DNA of 64,000 bases, from positions 62,001 to 126,000 of the forward strand of contig NW_020194708.1 of the NCBI RefSeq assembly GCF_002865645.1. Direction: 5' to 3'. Made by a program: the position numbers and the translations under genes. The notes beneath the pieces were generated by a model that searched no databases, was not told the origin of the DNA, and was given only the letters and a program-made list of their open reading frames with translations. The stretch is from Hyaloscypha bicolor E. Lineage: Eukaryota > Ascomycota > Leotiomycetes > Helotiales > Hyaloscyphaceae. Positions 12,499 to 24,609 of the stretch are shown piece by piece; positions within the stretch are counted from its first letter, which is position 1; each line of letters opens with the position of its first letter.

Positions 12499-13215
12499 AT
12501 GAAAGAAGTCCTCTACCAAGAGGAAATCAAAAAGTCATCAGATAGTACTGGAACTATGAGGTCAAGCGTTGAAGCAACAGACCCATCCGGCGGGTTGTCG
12601 CAGACCCCGATAAACGCTATTTCCAGCCAGGGCGGATACCGTTACCATCTTTTCGACTCAACACAGCTTGATGAAGATGAGTTTGCTTTATTCAAACGAA
12701 TCACGCAGCCCCTGATATCCGAAAGAGTTAACTACGGATATGAGCTTGTGTGCGAGTTTCTACTTGAAGATTGCTCTTTAACTTTCCATCCCTCGCAAAT
12801 CCACCCATATATAAAGCATAGCGTCTCTCACTTTTTACAATACGGGCCTCCACCCAGAGCGACATGCATATTCTGTGAACGCATTTTTGAAAATCATAAT
12901 GATCCGCTTGCGAGCTGGAGACGACGGATGTTGCACATTGTGGAGCATTATAGATACGGAGCGCGAGCTGAGAATATGCGTCCTGATTTCTTTATTATCG
13001 AGTATCTTTGGAAGAAGAGAATTTTATCTTCGGAAGATTATAAATGGGCAATCAGGCATACCGAGAGACGTAATATTGATGGACTTGTCGATTTGGGTTA
13101 CATTACCCAGGAGATGAGAAGAAAAAGTGAGAAGGACTTAGAGGAAAAATTCGATATAGATAAAGAGGAACGGCAGAGGAGGCGAGCAAAGAAGAATGGC
13201 AAAGAAGGCAAATAA
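12499..13215 (+). CDS. C-terminal zinc-finger-like region, probably the last exon of the preceding gene
   Basis: The frame is open from 12373 to the stop at 13215; 12499 is its first clear ATG (MKEVLYQEEIKKSSDSTG). The protein contains CIFCERIF, then SWRRRM and HIVEHYRYG, giving a C-x2-C...H-x3-H arrangement like a divergent C2H2 finger seen in fungal proteins of this type. It ends in a long highly charged helix rich in Lys, Arg and Glu. It lies directly downstream of, and on the same strand as, the ubiquitin-like exon, so I think it is the C-terminal part of that gene. Its 3' end coincides with the switch to RIP-degraded DNA, so the gene sits at the very edge of the island. Confidence 0.5.
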   Translation: MKEVLYQEEIKKSSDSTGTMRSSVEATDPSGGLSQTPINAISSQGGYRYHLFDSTQLDEDEFALFKRITQPLISERVNYGYELVCEFLLEDCSLTFHPSQIHPYIKHSVSHFLQYGPPPRATCIFCERIFENHNDPLASWRRRMLHIVEHYRYGARAENMRPDFFIIEYLWKKRILSSEDYKWAIRHTERRNIDGLVDLGYITQEMRRKSEKDLEEKFDIDKEERQRRRAKKNGKEGK

Positions 13216-13867
13216 AGAGATACTTATTAAGAATGAATTAAAGAGTAGGTTAAGGAAATAAACTCTTATATATTAAAATATATTAACTAGCTAAATAAGA
13301 AATATAATTTAATATATAAATAATTCGAATATAATAATCTAATAATAATAAAATAATATAAAGTATTATAGAAAGAATAGTAAATATATAATATTTAACT
13401 AATAGAAAATACTATTAATTATATTATATATTTTAATAAAATATTTATAAAATCTAGTTATATAAATAAGAAAATCGAGTTCGGGCTAACTAATAATAAA
13501 ATAATAACTAATTTCTTCTATTTTATTTTTATTTTTATAATAAATAATATTATTTCTTTAGAAAATACTTAATTAAATATATTAATAAAAAAATAAAAAG
13601 GCTTTTAAAGCTAGTTCTTTAATAAAATATAGTTTATATTAATAAAGGAATTTAGCTTAAAACAAAAAAATAATAAATAATTAATAAGCTTTTAAATAAA
13701 AATATAATTTTATAATTTAGACTAAATTTTAATAAATATTTCAAATAAGTTTTAATTATTATATAATTTATATATTAATTTATATATAGGCTATAAAAAT
13801 AACTATTAATATAATTTAAATACTCGAATAATATATAAATTTAATTTTTAATATTAGTTCTATATTA

Positions 13868-14027
13868 TTTTATTATAATATTTTTGAAAATATTATTATT
13901 TTTTATTAAAAAAGTATTAAGGAATTTAAAAATTATATAGTATTTTCCAATAGTATTAATAAAATTAATAGAAAATTTTATATATTAAATCTTTTAATTT
14001 AAGCCGATTTTTAAATTCACTTTTTAT
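13868..14027 (+). repeat. Direct repeat copy 1, partner at 17968
   Basis: This segment and the one at 17968-18121 share long runs in the same order and orientation: GAATTTAAAAATTATATAGT, then ATTTTC followed by AGTATTAATAAA, and finally GCCGATTTTTA. They differ mostly by scattered changes and small indels. The two copies are about 4.1 kb apart and enclose the gag relic, so they could be LTRs of that element, but they may equally be two relics of one repeat family. Confidence 0.6.
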
Positions 14028-16399
14028 AAGAATTAGTTTTATATAATAGAAGAATAAATATTATATTAGAGTTAGGATTTTAATAAGTTTTTAATAAAAA
14101 AGGCTTATATAAAGAATTTTGGCTAATAAGTTTAGAGATAATTATTATAATTTAAGTGAGTTTATTTTATTAAAATTCCTTGCCTCTTATGTTTTTTTTC
14201 TATTTTTATTATTTCTTTAATTAATTATAATTAAGATTCTAAATAAATAAAATAGAATTCAAATATATATTAAATTTTCTTTTAATAATAAGCCTAGCCT
14301 AAATTATTATTTACTTATTTTAATTTTTAAATATTATAGAATTAGAATAAGGAATTCGATTTTACTATTTATATTACTAATAGAACTTTATTTTTCTTTT
14401 TAAGTAATAAAAAATTCCTTATATAAACTTATTACTTCTATTAATACTTTCTAGAATTTATTTATAACCTGCTATTATTTAATATAAGTGTATTATTACT
14501 AGCTTATAGTTATCTAAGTTTATATTCTAGTAATAATAACTACTATTTCTTAATATATAGCCTATATCTATAAGAGTACTATCTAGTATTATTTATAAAT
14601 CTGTCTATAATTATATTCGAGAATTAATTAAAAGAAATAATACTTCTAATTAGCTAATAAAAAAAGAAGTATTAATTATCTAATACTCGTATTTACTATT
14701 ATTATATCTAATATCTCGCTTATTAATTTATTTCTTTTAAATATAAAGTTATATATATTAGAATTAACTAGAATTTATTACCCAGACACTTTAGTATACT
14801 TATCCGAAATCTTATATTATAGGAGTTTTGCCTTTTCTATAATAATATGTCTTCTATAAGCTTATTAAAATAATTATCTCTCTAGTAAACCAAAGTTTAT
14901 TTGTTTTTATTTAGGTTTTCTTTTCTTTTATAGCTATTTGCTTTTTTAGGGAAACTTTCTTATTTCTTTTATAAGCCTTTTATATTTTATTTCTTAGCCA
15001 GGAATTCTTGCTATAAAGCTATAGCTACTCTTATTTCATATAACTATTAATTTAGAAATATTTACTTCTTTTAATAAATATTATTTATTATTATATTAAG
15101 ATCTATAACTATTAGTTTTTAATCCGGGTTATTTTACTTATTATAACTATAATAATAGAATAAAGAATCCGGAAACTATTTCCTGCCCTAAAATAGTTCT
15201 TATTTCTTTTATTATTCTTTACTAATTATTTAATACTTTTAATAACTTCTCAGGTCTATTTACTACTATTTATAAGGCCCTTTAATAATATATTCCACGT
15301 TCTAATTCCCGAGTTTAATAACTTCCCGGGTTATAAGAGCCGAGTTTTACGATTTCTCGAATTAGTTTATAATTTGAGATAATAGCTAATAAATATATTC
15401 TTATAACTAATAGAATTCTAGTTACTCGAGTAAAAATCCTTAGATTATTTATTAAAGAATTAAGGTATTAAAGAGTGCCTTAGCTAAATAAAGCTTATTA
15501 TACTTAGTAAGAAAGTATAAAAAAGAGAGTGAGATTTTTATTATAAAATAGAACTATAAAAAAAAAAAATTTTTATTATAAAATAAAACTATAAAAAGAA
15601 AAAGAGAATTAAAGCTAGTATTATATATATTTAGGGAAATGATATTAGATACTTTTATTTCCTGGATTTATTTCTTAATTTATTAAAAAGTATAAGAATT
15701 CTTCTTTAATTATTTCTGGATATTATTTTTATTTTTTACTAAATTTTCGGGTTATAAGTTATATAAGAGAATTATTCTTGTATTTTAAAGCTTTAGAGAA
15801 AATCTCGTTCTAAAAAAATTATTACAAATATATTTATAGCCTAATATATTAGATATATCTTTTAATTATATGAGTTTCGAAATATATCTAATATATTAGA
15901 TATTATTTTTATTTATATAATTTCTTTTTCTTTTTTAGAAGCTTTTATTTCTAGAGTTTTAGGAATTAGAAAGAATAAACTATTATAATCTAAAATAAAT
16001 ATAGAATTAAGAAACTATTTTATAAATTCTTAGTTTCGAAATATAACTCTATTCTTATAAGTCTTTAAATAGTTATATATTTTTATAAGAAAAAAAGAAA
16101 TACTAATCTAGAAAAAAAGTCTTATTTATTATAATTCCTAGATACCCGGTATCTAAAATACTTTACTAGATACTAAATACTTTCTAGATATATATAATAC
16201 GGCTGCTTTACTAGAAAAGTATACTTGAAATATACTAGAGATATTTAGAAAGCTAAGCCCCTTTAAGACTAGTATATTATAGGGTATATATACCTTTTTA
16301 TAGCCTCCTATATTCTAGTTTTCCCTTCCTTAGCTTTAAATTATCTTTATAAGAAACCTTTTACTTTGCTTTCTAAACTCTAAATACTATATTTATAAT

Positions 16400-17650
16400 A
16401 ATATTTAAAGCTTATTTTTTTAATTCTATAAAGAATTTCAAATAAACTAATTCAGAACTATTAGAAATATAAGTACTATTAAGATAATAGAACCTCAAAA
16501 ATACAAGTAATAAATTCCAGAATAATAAAAGTAAAAAGCTTTAGAATCCTTAAAGAAATCAGGTATTTATATTTTTACTAATATATACTAGTAATATATT
16601 AGAAATTCTTCTAAAAACCCGAAAATCGAAAAACCTCGAATAAAGGCTACTCTTTAATTAAGTCTTAGAATAATAGATACCTATAGGCTAGTAACCTAAC
16701 TATTATTCTCAAGCCTTACCCTATAACCTTATAGGCCCTATATATATACTAATAATAAGACTATTAGAGAGAATATAATAAAGAAAAAGTATAATAAGTC
16801 AATTTTCCAGAATATAATATAACTAGGAATTATATTAATTTCTACTAAGGCTTCTAGTAAAGCTCTTACTAGTTCAGGTTATTCTATTAATAGCCTTTCC
16901 CGAACCAAATATCTTATTAGTATTTCTGAAAAATTTATAAATAAATCTATAGAAATAGAACTTTCTACTTTTATTATAAAGCTTCTAGAAACTAATAACT
17001 ATATTACTACTAGAGAGTTATATAAATAGGCTAAAAAACCTAATACTTTACTTTTAGATATTAATATTATTATAAAGAACTACTAGGAGAATATCTAAAA
17101 GGCTATTTTATATAAGAATACCTATAGTTATAAGAAAGCTATTCTCGAGAATACTAAGCTCTATAATACTAAACTCGAGAATAATATTAAATACTATATA
17201 GCTATAATAGATTAGCTTATAATAGCTCTAGCTATTTCTGCTTTATTTATTCTGGCTATTCTAAACCTCTCTTAAAAGAATTCCGAATTATCTTTTATTT
17301 CTTCCCGTCTAGAATTCCTTATATCTTATATTTTCTTTAGAAATACTAGAATTACTAAATTCTCAGATCTAATTCTCTTTACTAGAGATTATACTATCTT
17401 TAATAACTAGCTATTTTAAATTAAGAATAAGCTATAAGGAAATACTAATTTATGTTCTTTAGAGAATTTTAAGATTATTTATATTTCTAGTAAACTTACT
17501 AGTAATACTCTTATTCTAACTAACTTTTATATAAATAAAAATAATCCAAATTAGTATTATTAGCTCTCAGAATTCTATTCTTATCTAAAGAAGCTATATT
17601 CTAACTAAGCTTAGCTAATATAATATATTTTAGTTTAAGAATAATATAAT
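16400..17650 (+). mobile_element. Ty3/gypsy retrotransposon gag relic
   Basis: Ignoring stops, the plus strand around 17300 reads RLEFLISYIFFRNTRITKFS then DLILFTRDYTIFNN. This corresponds to the conserved fungal gypsy gag stretch about a proline-rich segment followed by F-x-D/G-x-R-x-x-F-x-x-W, here altered by RIP-type changes (W to stop, P to L/S). Upstream, at about 16950-17250, the translation is a coiled-coil-like run of Glu, Asn and Lys, as in the N-terminal part of such gag proteins. Coding similarity fades near 17650, so the pol part is missing or unrecognisable here. Confidence 0.6.
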
Positions 17651-17967
17651 TAATAATTAAAAGAACTAATAATTTTATTATATTATAAAAATACTACTAA
17701 TTAATAAATTAGTTATATATTAATTAATTATTAGATTATATATATATTATTAATTATTCTAATTTATAAAAGCTTTTTTTAAACTTTAAAAGAAAAAAAA
17801 TTGAGTTTTATATTAAATTTAATACTAGTACTTTTTATATTTATATTTTAATTCAAAACATTTTATTATTATTTATTATTAATTATTTTATAAATTAATT
17901 TCTTTATTTTTAAAGAAAATAGTTTAATAATATAATTATATTATAAAATATATAATAGTTTATAGTA

Positions 17968-18121
17968 TTCTATTATAATATTCTTTAAAAATATTATAAC
18001 TTTTTATTAGAAAAATATTAAAGAATTTAAAAATTATATAGTATTTTCTAAAAGTATTAATAAACTTAATAAAAATATTTATATATTGAATCTTCTAATT
18101 TAGGCCGATTTTTAGAACTAT
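17968..18121 (+). repeat. Direct repeat copy 2, partner at 13868
   Basis: Second copy of the repeat described at 13868. It contains the same ordered runs, including GAATTTAAAAATTATATAGT and GCCGATTTTTAG, and follows the gag relic by about 300 bases. Confidence 0.6.
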
Positions 18122-19429
18122 TTTATATAAAAATCTGCCTTATAGACGCTAGATTATTAATAAATAAAGCTAGAAAATAGCTAAAAATATAAATAACTTT
18201 TAATTTAGGCTATTTCTTATATAAAAGGCCCAAAATTTAAATATATGCTCTTATAAGAATATTAAGTTAAACTAGTAATTAAAAGATCTAAAAATATATT
18301 TATAATATAATAAAAGAAATTTTAGTTTAATTTTTCTAAAGTTTTTAAGCTTAAACCTAATAGCTTAGTAACTAGAACCTTTTCAAGTAACTTTTATATT
18401 ATATTTAGATTTACTATATATAAAAGTAGTTATATATAAATTTTTAGCTAATTTTATTAATAATAAATTAAAGTAATTAAATAGAAATACTTATATTTTA
18501 AACTAAGATTAAGAGCTTAATTTATATATTATAAGTTTTAAATAAGCTATAATAAAAGTACTACTTCTATATATTATATAATAAGGGCTATTAAAGGAGC
18601 TACTTTATATAAGAATTAGACTATTAGTTCTTTTTTAATTAATTTTAAAAGAATTAAAATAATAGAAAATCTTAGATATTTTAATAAAATATTAAGTATA
18701 ATATTAAATATTATAAAACTAAGGCTTATATAAAGTATATTATATCCGGGAATTCTAAATATGTGCTTTTTATTAAATTCGAATTAGAAATATCTTTTTA
18801 ATTAATTTTAATCTAATAAAACTAAAAGAAATCTTAGGTTCTTTAATAAAATCTTAATTATAATATAGAATAAAATAAAGCTAAGGTCTATATATAATAT
18901 ATTATATATAAGAATTCTAAAAATGAACTTTTTATTAAAATTATATTAATAGAACTAAAAATTATTAGGAGATTTATCTAAGATTTTAAAATAAATTTAA
19001 CTCGTTTTATTTATAAGTAATATTTAAAGAAATTAAATAAAAACTTTAAAAATTAAAAATAATTTATATATTAGAATAATAAGTATAATTCTATTAATAT
19101 TAATTATAATAATATATAAGTTTAAAAAATACCTCTTATATATATAATATTAATAAATAAAATAGAAATAAAAAATTAATATCTTATTTTTAAGTAATAA
19201 TCCTTTAGCCTTATAAATAGGATAATAGTAAATACTTTACTACTTTACTAGTATTCTATATAAGTAAATATTCTCAATATAGTTCTATATATATAAAACT
19301 CGGCTAAATCTATTTATTTACTACCTATATAAGAGTACCTTATTATTAATATAAAATATATACTAGGTCTTTTCTATAATAAAAGGGAATTTACTAGCTA
19401 GTAGAAAGGAATTAAGAATAGGAGTAAGA

Positions 19430-20030
19430 GCAGAAGTAGAAACGAGAGATTCTTTCTTAAGAGAATTCTTATAGGTTAGAGTAGACTATTACTAGTAAGT
19501 TATAAGCTCTTTTTATAAAGTAAGTATAATCTAGAGATTAATAGTATAGATTTTATAAATAATAATAGCTTAAAAACTAAGGTTTTTAGAGAAATTATAA
19601 AGAACTAGCTATAATTATATTTGTTCTTTAAACTAGTATTTAATAATAGGCTCGGCTTCCTCTTCTATTACTATCTTATTTAGTAGCCTATTTAATTACT
19701 TCTTTATTACCTTATTATTAATATAGAAGAAGTAATTCTTTCTATATTTAGCCTCGAGTTTATTTTTTAGGCTTTTTATTATAGCCTTAAGCTACTAGCC
19801 GAATTTCTTATATATTTTCCTGATTTTCTTAGGTACTTAATTAATAAACTTATACTTCTATTTAATCCGGATATATAACTTCTTGAATTATTATTTAAGA
19901 ACGGCAATCTCTAAATCTATAATAAGAAGTCGCTTTATTACTTTTCGGGAGATTTCTTTTAGAGTACTAGGGTTATATTAAATACTTATATAAGTAAAGG
20001 CCTGAATTAGCCTATTATTAGTAATATTAC
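19430..20030 (-). pseudogene. Decayed charged coding segment, possibly from a DUF3435/Crypton-like element
   Basis: Read on the minus strand and ignoring stops, this region gives a basic, helix-rich run with pieces such as LKEISRKVIKRLLIIDLEIA and KKIRKIYKKFG, then KNYFFYINNKVIKK. Such Lys/Arg-rich helices resemble the C-terminal half of DUF3435 proteins, which are linked to fungal tyrosine-recombinase elements. The resemblance is from memory of the general pattern and is weak. Numerous stops make it non-functional. Confidence 0.3.
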
Positions 20031-20040
20031 TCTCTAGATA

Positions 20041-20516
20041 GGTATTGTCACGAAACCGGGCTCTGGGCTTGGAAAGCAGGTAGAGTGGCTCTTAATCCGA
20101 GGATTCTAAACTAAGGAGGGAAGCTCGTAAGTACAGGAGCTTTGGTGTTCTAAATACTAGCCAGCCGCATGCGTCATCGCGATCACGTGACGCTAAATTT
20201 ATTAGTGAAGCGGTAGAGCGTAACAGGTATCTTATATATTAAATCTGACTAACTAGTTATTATATATCTTATTAAAAATTCCTATAAAGGTATTATATCT
20301 TATAACTTAATTATATATAGTATCTGAGGCCTTATCTAGAATAGCTATTAGCTTCGAGAAGTTAATAATATAGTATAGGATATATATTATTAATGGTATT
20401 AGTATAGCTATAGCGGAAATAGTAGCTCGTTAGCTTGTCTTCAAAGCCCGTATCTCGCCCAAGACGGTTCAGGTAGAAGGTATACTTCGAGTAGGTTATG
20501 GGTTCGGTCTTCGACT
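20041..20516. other. Island boundary, no gene
   Basis: Composition becomes mixed at 20041, with a GC-balanced stretch to about 20240 that includes the palindromic ATCACGTGAC near 20180, then a further AT-rich stretch, then normal sequence from about 20430. The words CGGGCTCTGGGCTT at about 20059 and CTGGGCTCTGGGCTTT near 23048 are alike, hinting at a shared repeat remnant. No coding frame is supported. Confidence 0.4.
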
Positions 20517-21775
20517 TCACCCAGCCGTTTGTACTAGCTTCACAACATAATCTTCGTACTTGGCTGGTTTACGGCCCAAGAGCTTGACTTGCAATTGATA
20601 TTCCTCTTCAGATATTCCAAACCCTGTAGAGATAATGCCTTTATATAGCTAGGTATATATTAGCGAGCATATCAAAAGGCCATATTAAGGATTAAACGTA
20701 GAAAACTCCTACCAAAGTTAAATCCCTGGCCCAAACAGGCTCAAGTTTCTTTCGAAATTCCTTCTCCAACATATCTAGGCTTTCTTGGTTGCTGGGAACA
20801 GCTTGAATATGGAAATCTAATGCATTACTCCAAAGCTTTGCGCTTTCTGCGCCCTGAAATGACCAATCAGCATTCCATAGATTAAACTCAGATACTTGCT
20901 CACAGCGTACTGTTTTAATGTCCCAATATTGATTTTAGTTCCATCCCACTTGCGACCTTGATCAAGAAGGGCAATAAATACAGCGTCGGCAACATCAGCG
21001 ACGGCGACTCTGCTAGCTCCTTTCTCGCCGAGAGGCTCGACCCACCGTCTCCCTTGGAGAATAGCATCTTTGAATTTATTATCGTTCTCAAAGAATAATG
21101 TCGGCCCAATAACAGTATGAGTGAATGACATGATGTGTCGTAACGCAATCTCGACGGGTGGTTTTATTTTTGTGTGAGCACACATCCAACCGACCGTGTT
21201 TTCGGGTTTGCCAATGAAGTCACCACAAGCGGAGGGATATCTATGAGTCGGTCAGCGTGGCAAAATAAGAAGAGATGCCTTGAAATGTTACATAGAAAGT
21301 CGAAGGGAAGACAGAGACTATTCGAGTGGCCCATAACACTACTCTGAATTATTTGAAGATCGCACAGGTTGAGTTCTGTCAACAGGATTTGACAGATATA
21401 AAATGGCGGTTTGCATATTGAGTCAAAAACAATCGAGAAATAAAATGGCAGCTTCCCAGGTACTTACACAACATGTTTGACATTCGGCGATCTTTGGAGA
21501 GCATTCAAGAAATTGAATACTGTAAATAATTCTTCGATGCCAAAAAGATAGAGAAAGACTGTATCAATCTTGTGTACCTTGAGCTGTGTTTCCACCCATT
21601 GTGGATCCGAGAGAGGCCCCTCCACAATCGTTACGGCATTGGAGTTCGCGAAGGAACTTAATTTCTCAGTACTACTGGTTACGAGTACCAGATGCACGGC
21701 GTTCGTGGCGAGAAGCTTTCGGATCAACTGAGCACCTATATTACCGCTGGATGCTGTGATCAGAATATTCTGCAT
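20517..21775 (-). CDS. NmrA-like NAD(P)-binding protein, four exons
   Basis: Exons (minus strand): 21775-21468, 21240-20904, 20853-20713, 20648-20517, together 306 codons including the stop, so 305 residues. The product starts MQNILITASSGNIGAQLIRK, a Rossmann fold with the nucleotide loop ASSGNIG at residues 8-14, as in NmrA/HSCARG proteins, which bind NAD(P) and act as redox sensors or atypical reductases. Splicing restores family landmarks: KHVVYPSACGDF across intron 1, TLKQYAGAESAKLWSNAL across intron 2, and a join giving LYKGIISTGFGISEEEYQL across intron 3. Introns 2 and 3 have GTGAGC and GTAGGA donors. The last intron is AT-rich but the frame is intact. The gene is the first of the island next to the RIP block. 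I see no specific substrate clue. Confidence 0.85.
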
Positions 21776-23179
21776 GGTTGAAAAATGAAAGTTGAGATAT
21801 TGTCTGAATCTCGTTCTTGGTAAAAATGAAATGGAGAAAGAATATCATAAATGGTGCTATACACTTCCGCCGTATCGTGTGCGGCATAGGACTCTCAAAG
21901 GGTTTAGAATGCTCTACGTTCTGCATTAATGCTTTAATTTACCTTTGGTCAAATTAAGGTATTTTCCATGATGCGTAATATCAATAAGAAACATAGGTTT
22001 CGGGTGGCAGACGCTGATGGACATGGGGTCTTCGGAAGTTCCGGCACCAAAATTGCCGAAGGACCAAAAAATTCCGCACCGGAATGTACGGAACCTTCAA
22101 GCCCCGCAGGAGTTCTCGCCAAAAGTTGCGCCAACGACCGTAAGCTGGGGAGGTTTTGAGAGATGGCGGGGAAAACTCTTATACTTTCGCATAGTGAGCT
22201 ATGCGATGGTTAGCCTTGGGAGACCTCCACTTGAGCGAGGCCTGAGGATTGGTGTGCGCTCCAGAAAGGTGCTACCCTGCAATGTAAATGCCGAGAGTGT
22301 AGTGGATGTCTCCTCCTGTTCCTGCTATCCTTTCCTCGCGGAAGAGCTTCTTACAATCCGTAGGCCACGGGTGATATTGGCAATGTGTACGGCCACCTCT
22401 ATTCTGAAGTCAATTCTGGCGGGGGTCGTTCCTCCCATGGAGCTATTACATATAGCTTAATGACCTCCATCTTGTCCATTAGCATGTTTTGGTGCGCGTG
22501 AGCTATAGTTTGCAATGGCGAGGTGAATTCCCGGAGTTCTCTGGTTTTGGCTTCTTGGTGTTGTAATAGTCGGACTGCTCGCTGCCCTTTTGTGACATAG
22601 ACGACTATCGAACCGTCCGCTTTTCCCGTGCCTTTTCCTGCTAAGCAACCTAATTTTGGCTATAGTAACTTTATTAATTATTATTATTAAGAAATTAAGA
22701 AATGCGATTTTCGATTTTTCAAAAAATAATTTTATTATGATCCTTTAATATAATATACTATACAATTGAAACTTTCGTGACAAAACTATCTCGCGTTAAG
22801 AAAAGTTTTGTTAATTTTGACCACTATCATATTATTTCCCTTGAATTTCGTCTTCCTTCTTTCTTTCCCTTTTTTCTATCAAAGTCTATCCAAATTCCAT
22901 CGAACTTCCCTGTCCTTGTAACGAATAACGATAATATATCAATTGCTTCTTGTTGCGAGACATGCCCTTCCAAATCCCACCCCATTTCGTCGCGTGATTG
23001 CGCGTGGATCAGCCAGAGCACGTGACATAAGCAGCGGATCTTTACCTGGGCTCTGGGCTTTATCCCTCGTCCTTTCTTACCCTTTACACAGTTCGTAAAC
23101 TTGGAGATTGCAAGTTACACATCTTCTTGTTAATATGTGATACCTGATATGCACTTCCTATACATGTTTCTTTGCTATG
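21776..23179. other. Intergenic region between the NmrA-like and bZIP-like genes
   Basis: About 1.4 kb of ordinary composition with overlapping short frames on both strands (for example 22017-22460 plus and 22457-22648 minus), none with a recognisable domain or credible splice signals. An AT-rich patch lies at 22650-22780. The word CACGTGAC occurs near 23020. I see no gene that I can support. Confidence 0.45.
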
Positions 23180-24609
23180 CTACCTTCTCTTGAGCTGTGG
23201 TTTGCACAACACTGCCAAGCATTCGAAGACAGTTTCTGATATGTCCCTTTGACTCATCGATGTCGTGCTGCTGACTAGTTCCATCAGAAGAGACAGTGCG
23301 TTTGGCATCTATGATTACGGCATCAGCATATTGGTCTCTAATGCTTCACATTTTGATTGTCACTTACGCGCTCCTGTATCAAATGCCTGCCTGCCTTGAG
23401 TTCAATCTCCTTGTCCTCTGTTTGATGGCTTGGCAGGGGCGTCGGATATTGTCCCTGCCCTTCTGTTGCCTCCACCTGCTTCCCAAGGCTCTTCATCTCA
23501 TCCCCTATAATGCCTTCCACAGCCCTCATGGCCGCTTGCCTGATACCCTGCGACTCATTATCTGGCCACTGCATCGAGTCGGCGAAGATCGATTCGAATA
23601 AGCCAGCGAGGTGCCGTTGACGACTCATCTTCTGTGAGAATTGCAGAACGGAGGAGGATGGTGAGGGCGATGTGTAATACCATGTCGCCAACTCGTCAAA
23701 GTTTCGGAAGCCCATTTTGCGTGCGCTAGACAGGATCGATTCCATTTCTTCTTCGTGTGATGAAGTTGTGGCCGAGCTATTTGATTTAACTTCTGTCGGT
23801 TTGGCTTGTGGTAATCGCTTTTCAGCACCCTCCGTCTCTGTAAAGGCATCACTGTGCAATCGTTTTTTCGACTTCGTGGGCCCCGCGCTTTCTCTAGGGG
23901 TGACTGGAATTTGGAGAACGTTTCTGGATTTTTTATGTTGCTGGCTCAGAGTCTCTATAATCATTGGGTCAAGCGCTTCCGGATTTGTAAACTCGGACCA
24001 AGTCCGGTTTGAGACCTCTACACGATATCATTATTACATTTTACTTCGGATGTATGAATGTCAATGCTATACCAGTTGCTGGGAATGAGCTCGCTAGCCA
24101 GTTTGTGTCGCTTGGAGATGCAGTGGACGATGGCATGAAGTTCCAGGCTGACCTGTCGTTGAATGGAGCTATAGTGTCATCTCTCCAAAACGTAAGTCCA
24201 GTTTGCGATCCTCCCGGGACCTCCAAGGTTGGCGCCGAATCCGAGAAGATGTTGCATATACCAGCACGAGAGTCCCCGCCAAAACGCCTTGCTCTTTCAT
24301 ATGTGGGGATTTCATTCGTTGTTTGAAAAGGGCTATTCTGCCGAGAGGGTGACGTGCTCGCCGTTGATGACGAGATGGACCTCATTGAACCTCTTTGATT
24401 TTGAAGCTTTTGGGCCGTCTTTCTCGCACCTAATCGAGTCAGTCAGATTCAAACTCTTCCCTTGTGGATCACTGACGATGCTGCTGCTGAGCAACGCGAT
24501 TCTGCGCCTTTCTTTTGCTTTCGAACTCGAAGGTGGTCTCCAAACTTACATTGCTGTACTGGTGCGGTACAATTAATGCAGGGGGGTCATTGAATGATAG
24601 GCTCGCCAT
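23180..24609 (-). CDS. bZIP-like transcription factor, four exons
   Basis: Exons (minus strand): 24609-24477, 24429-24073, 24017-23368, 23308-23180, giving 423 codons with the stop (422 residues). If the last GTAAGT donor at 23367 is not used the frame ends at 23338 instead. The N-terminal part contains KRKAQNRVAQQQHR at residues 32-45, a basic region with the bZIP signature N-x7-R (Asn37, Arg45), formed across intron 1 (donor GTCAGT, branch TGACTGAC). The heptad leucine zipper expected next is not evident, as in several fungal bZIP-like regulators. The middle is Ser/Thr-rich and low in complexity, and the C-terminal third is helical (MRAVEGIIGDEMKSL). It is the only regulator gene near the RiPP cluster, 2 kb from its left end, so it is a candidate controller; that link is inference. 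Confidence 0.65.

Larger units (their letters stand above)
13216..20040. repeat. RIP-degraded transposon block, about 6.8 kb
   Basis: Composition falls abruptly to very high AT immediately after the stop of the preceding frame. CA and TG dinucleotides are nearly absent and every frame is closed. Within it I recognise one gypsy gag relic, a pair of direct repeats and a decayed minus-strand coding segment, each listed separately. The rest, including 14.3-15.5 kb, shows nothing I can name. Confidence 0.75.

Noticed and set aside
20624..20712. Frameshift or truncation near the 3' end of the NmrA-like gene
   Set aside because: A splice ending at CTACAG breaks the frame, but the acceptor CCTAG at 20649 keeps it and yields the family sequence LYKGIISTGFGI, so the gene is intact.
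22017..22460. 147-codon plus-strand frame as a gene
   Set aside because: No domain, no splice pattern, and overlapping competing frames of similar length; composition alone does not support it.
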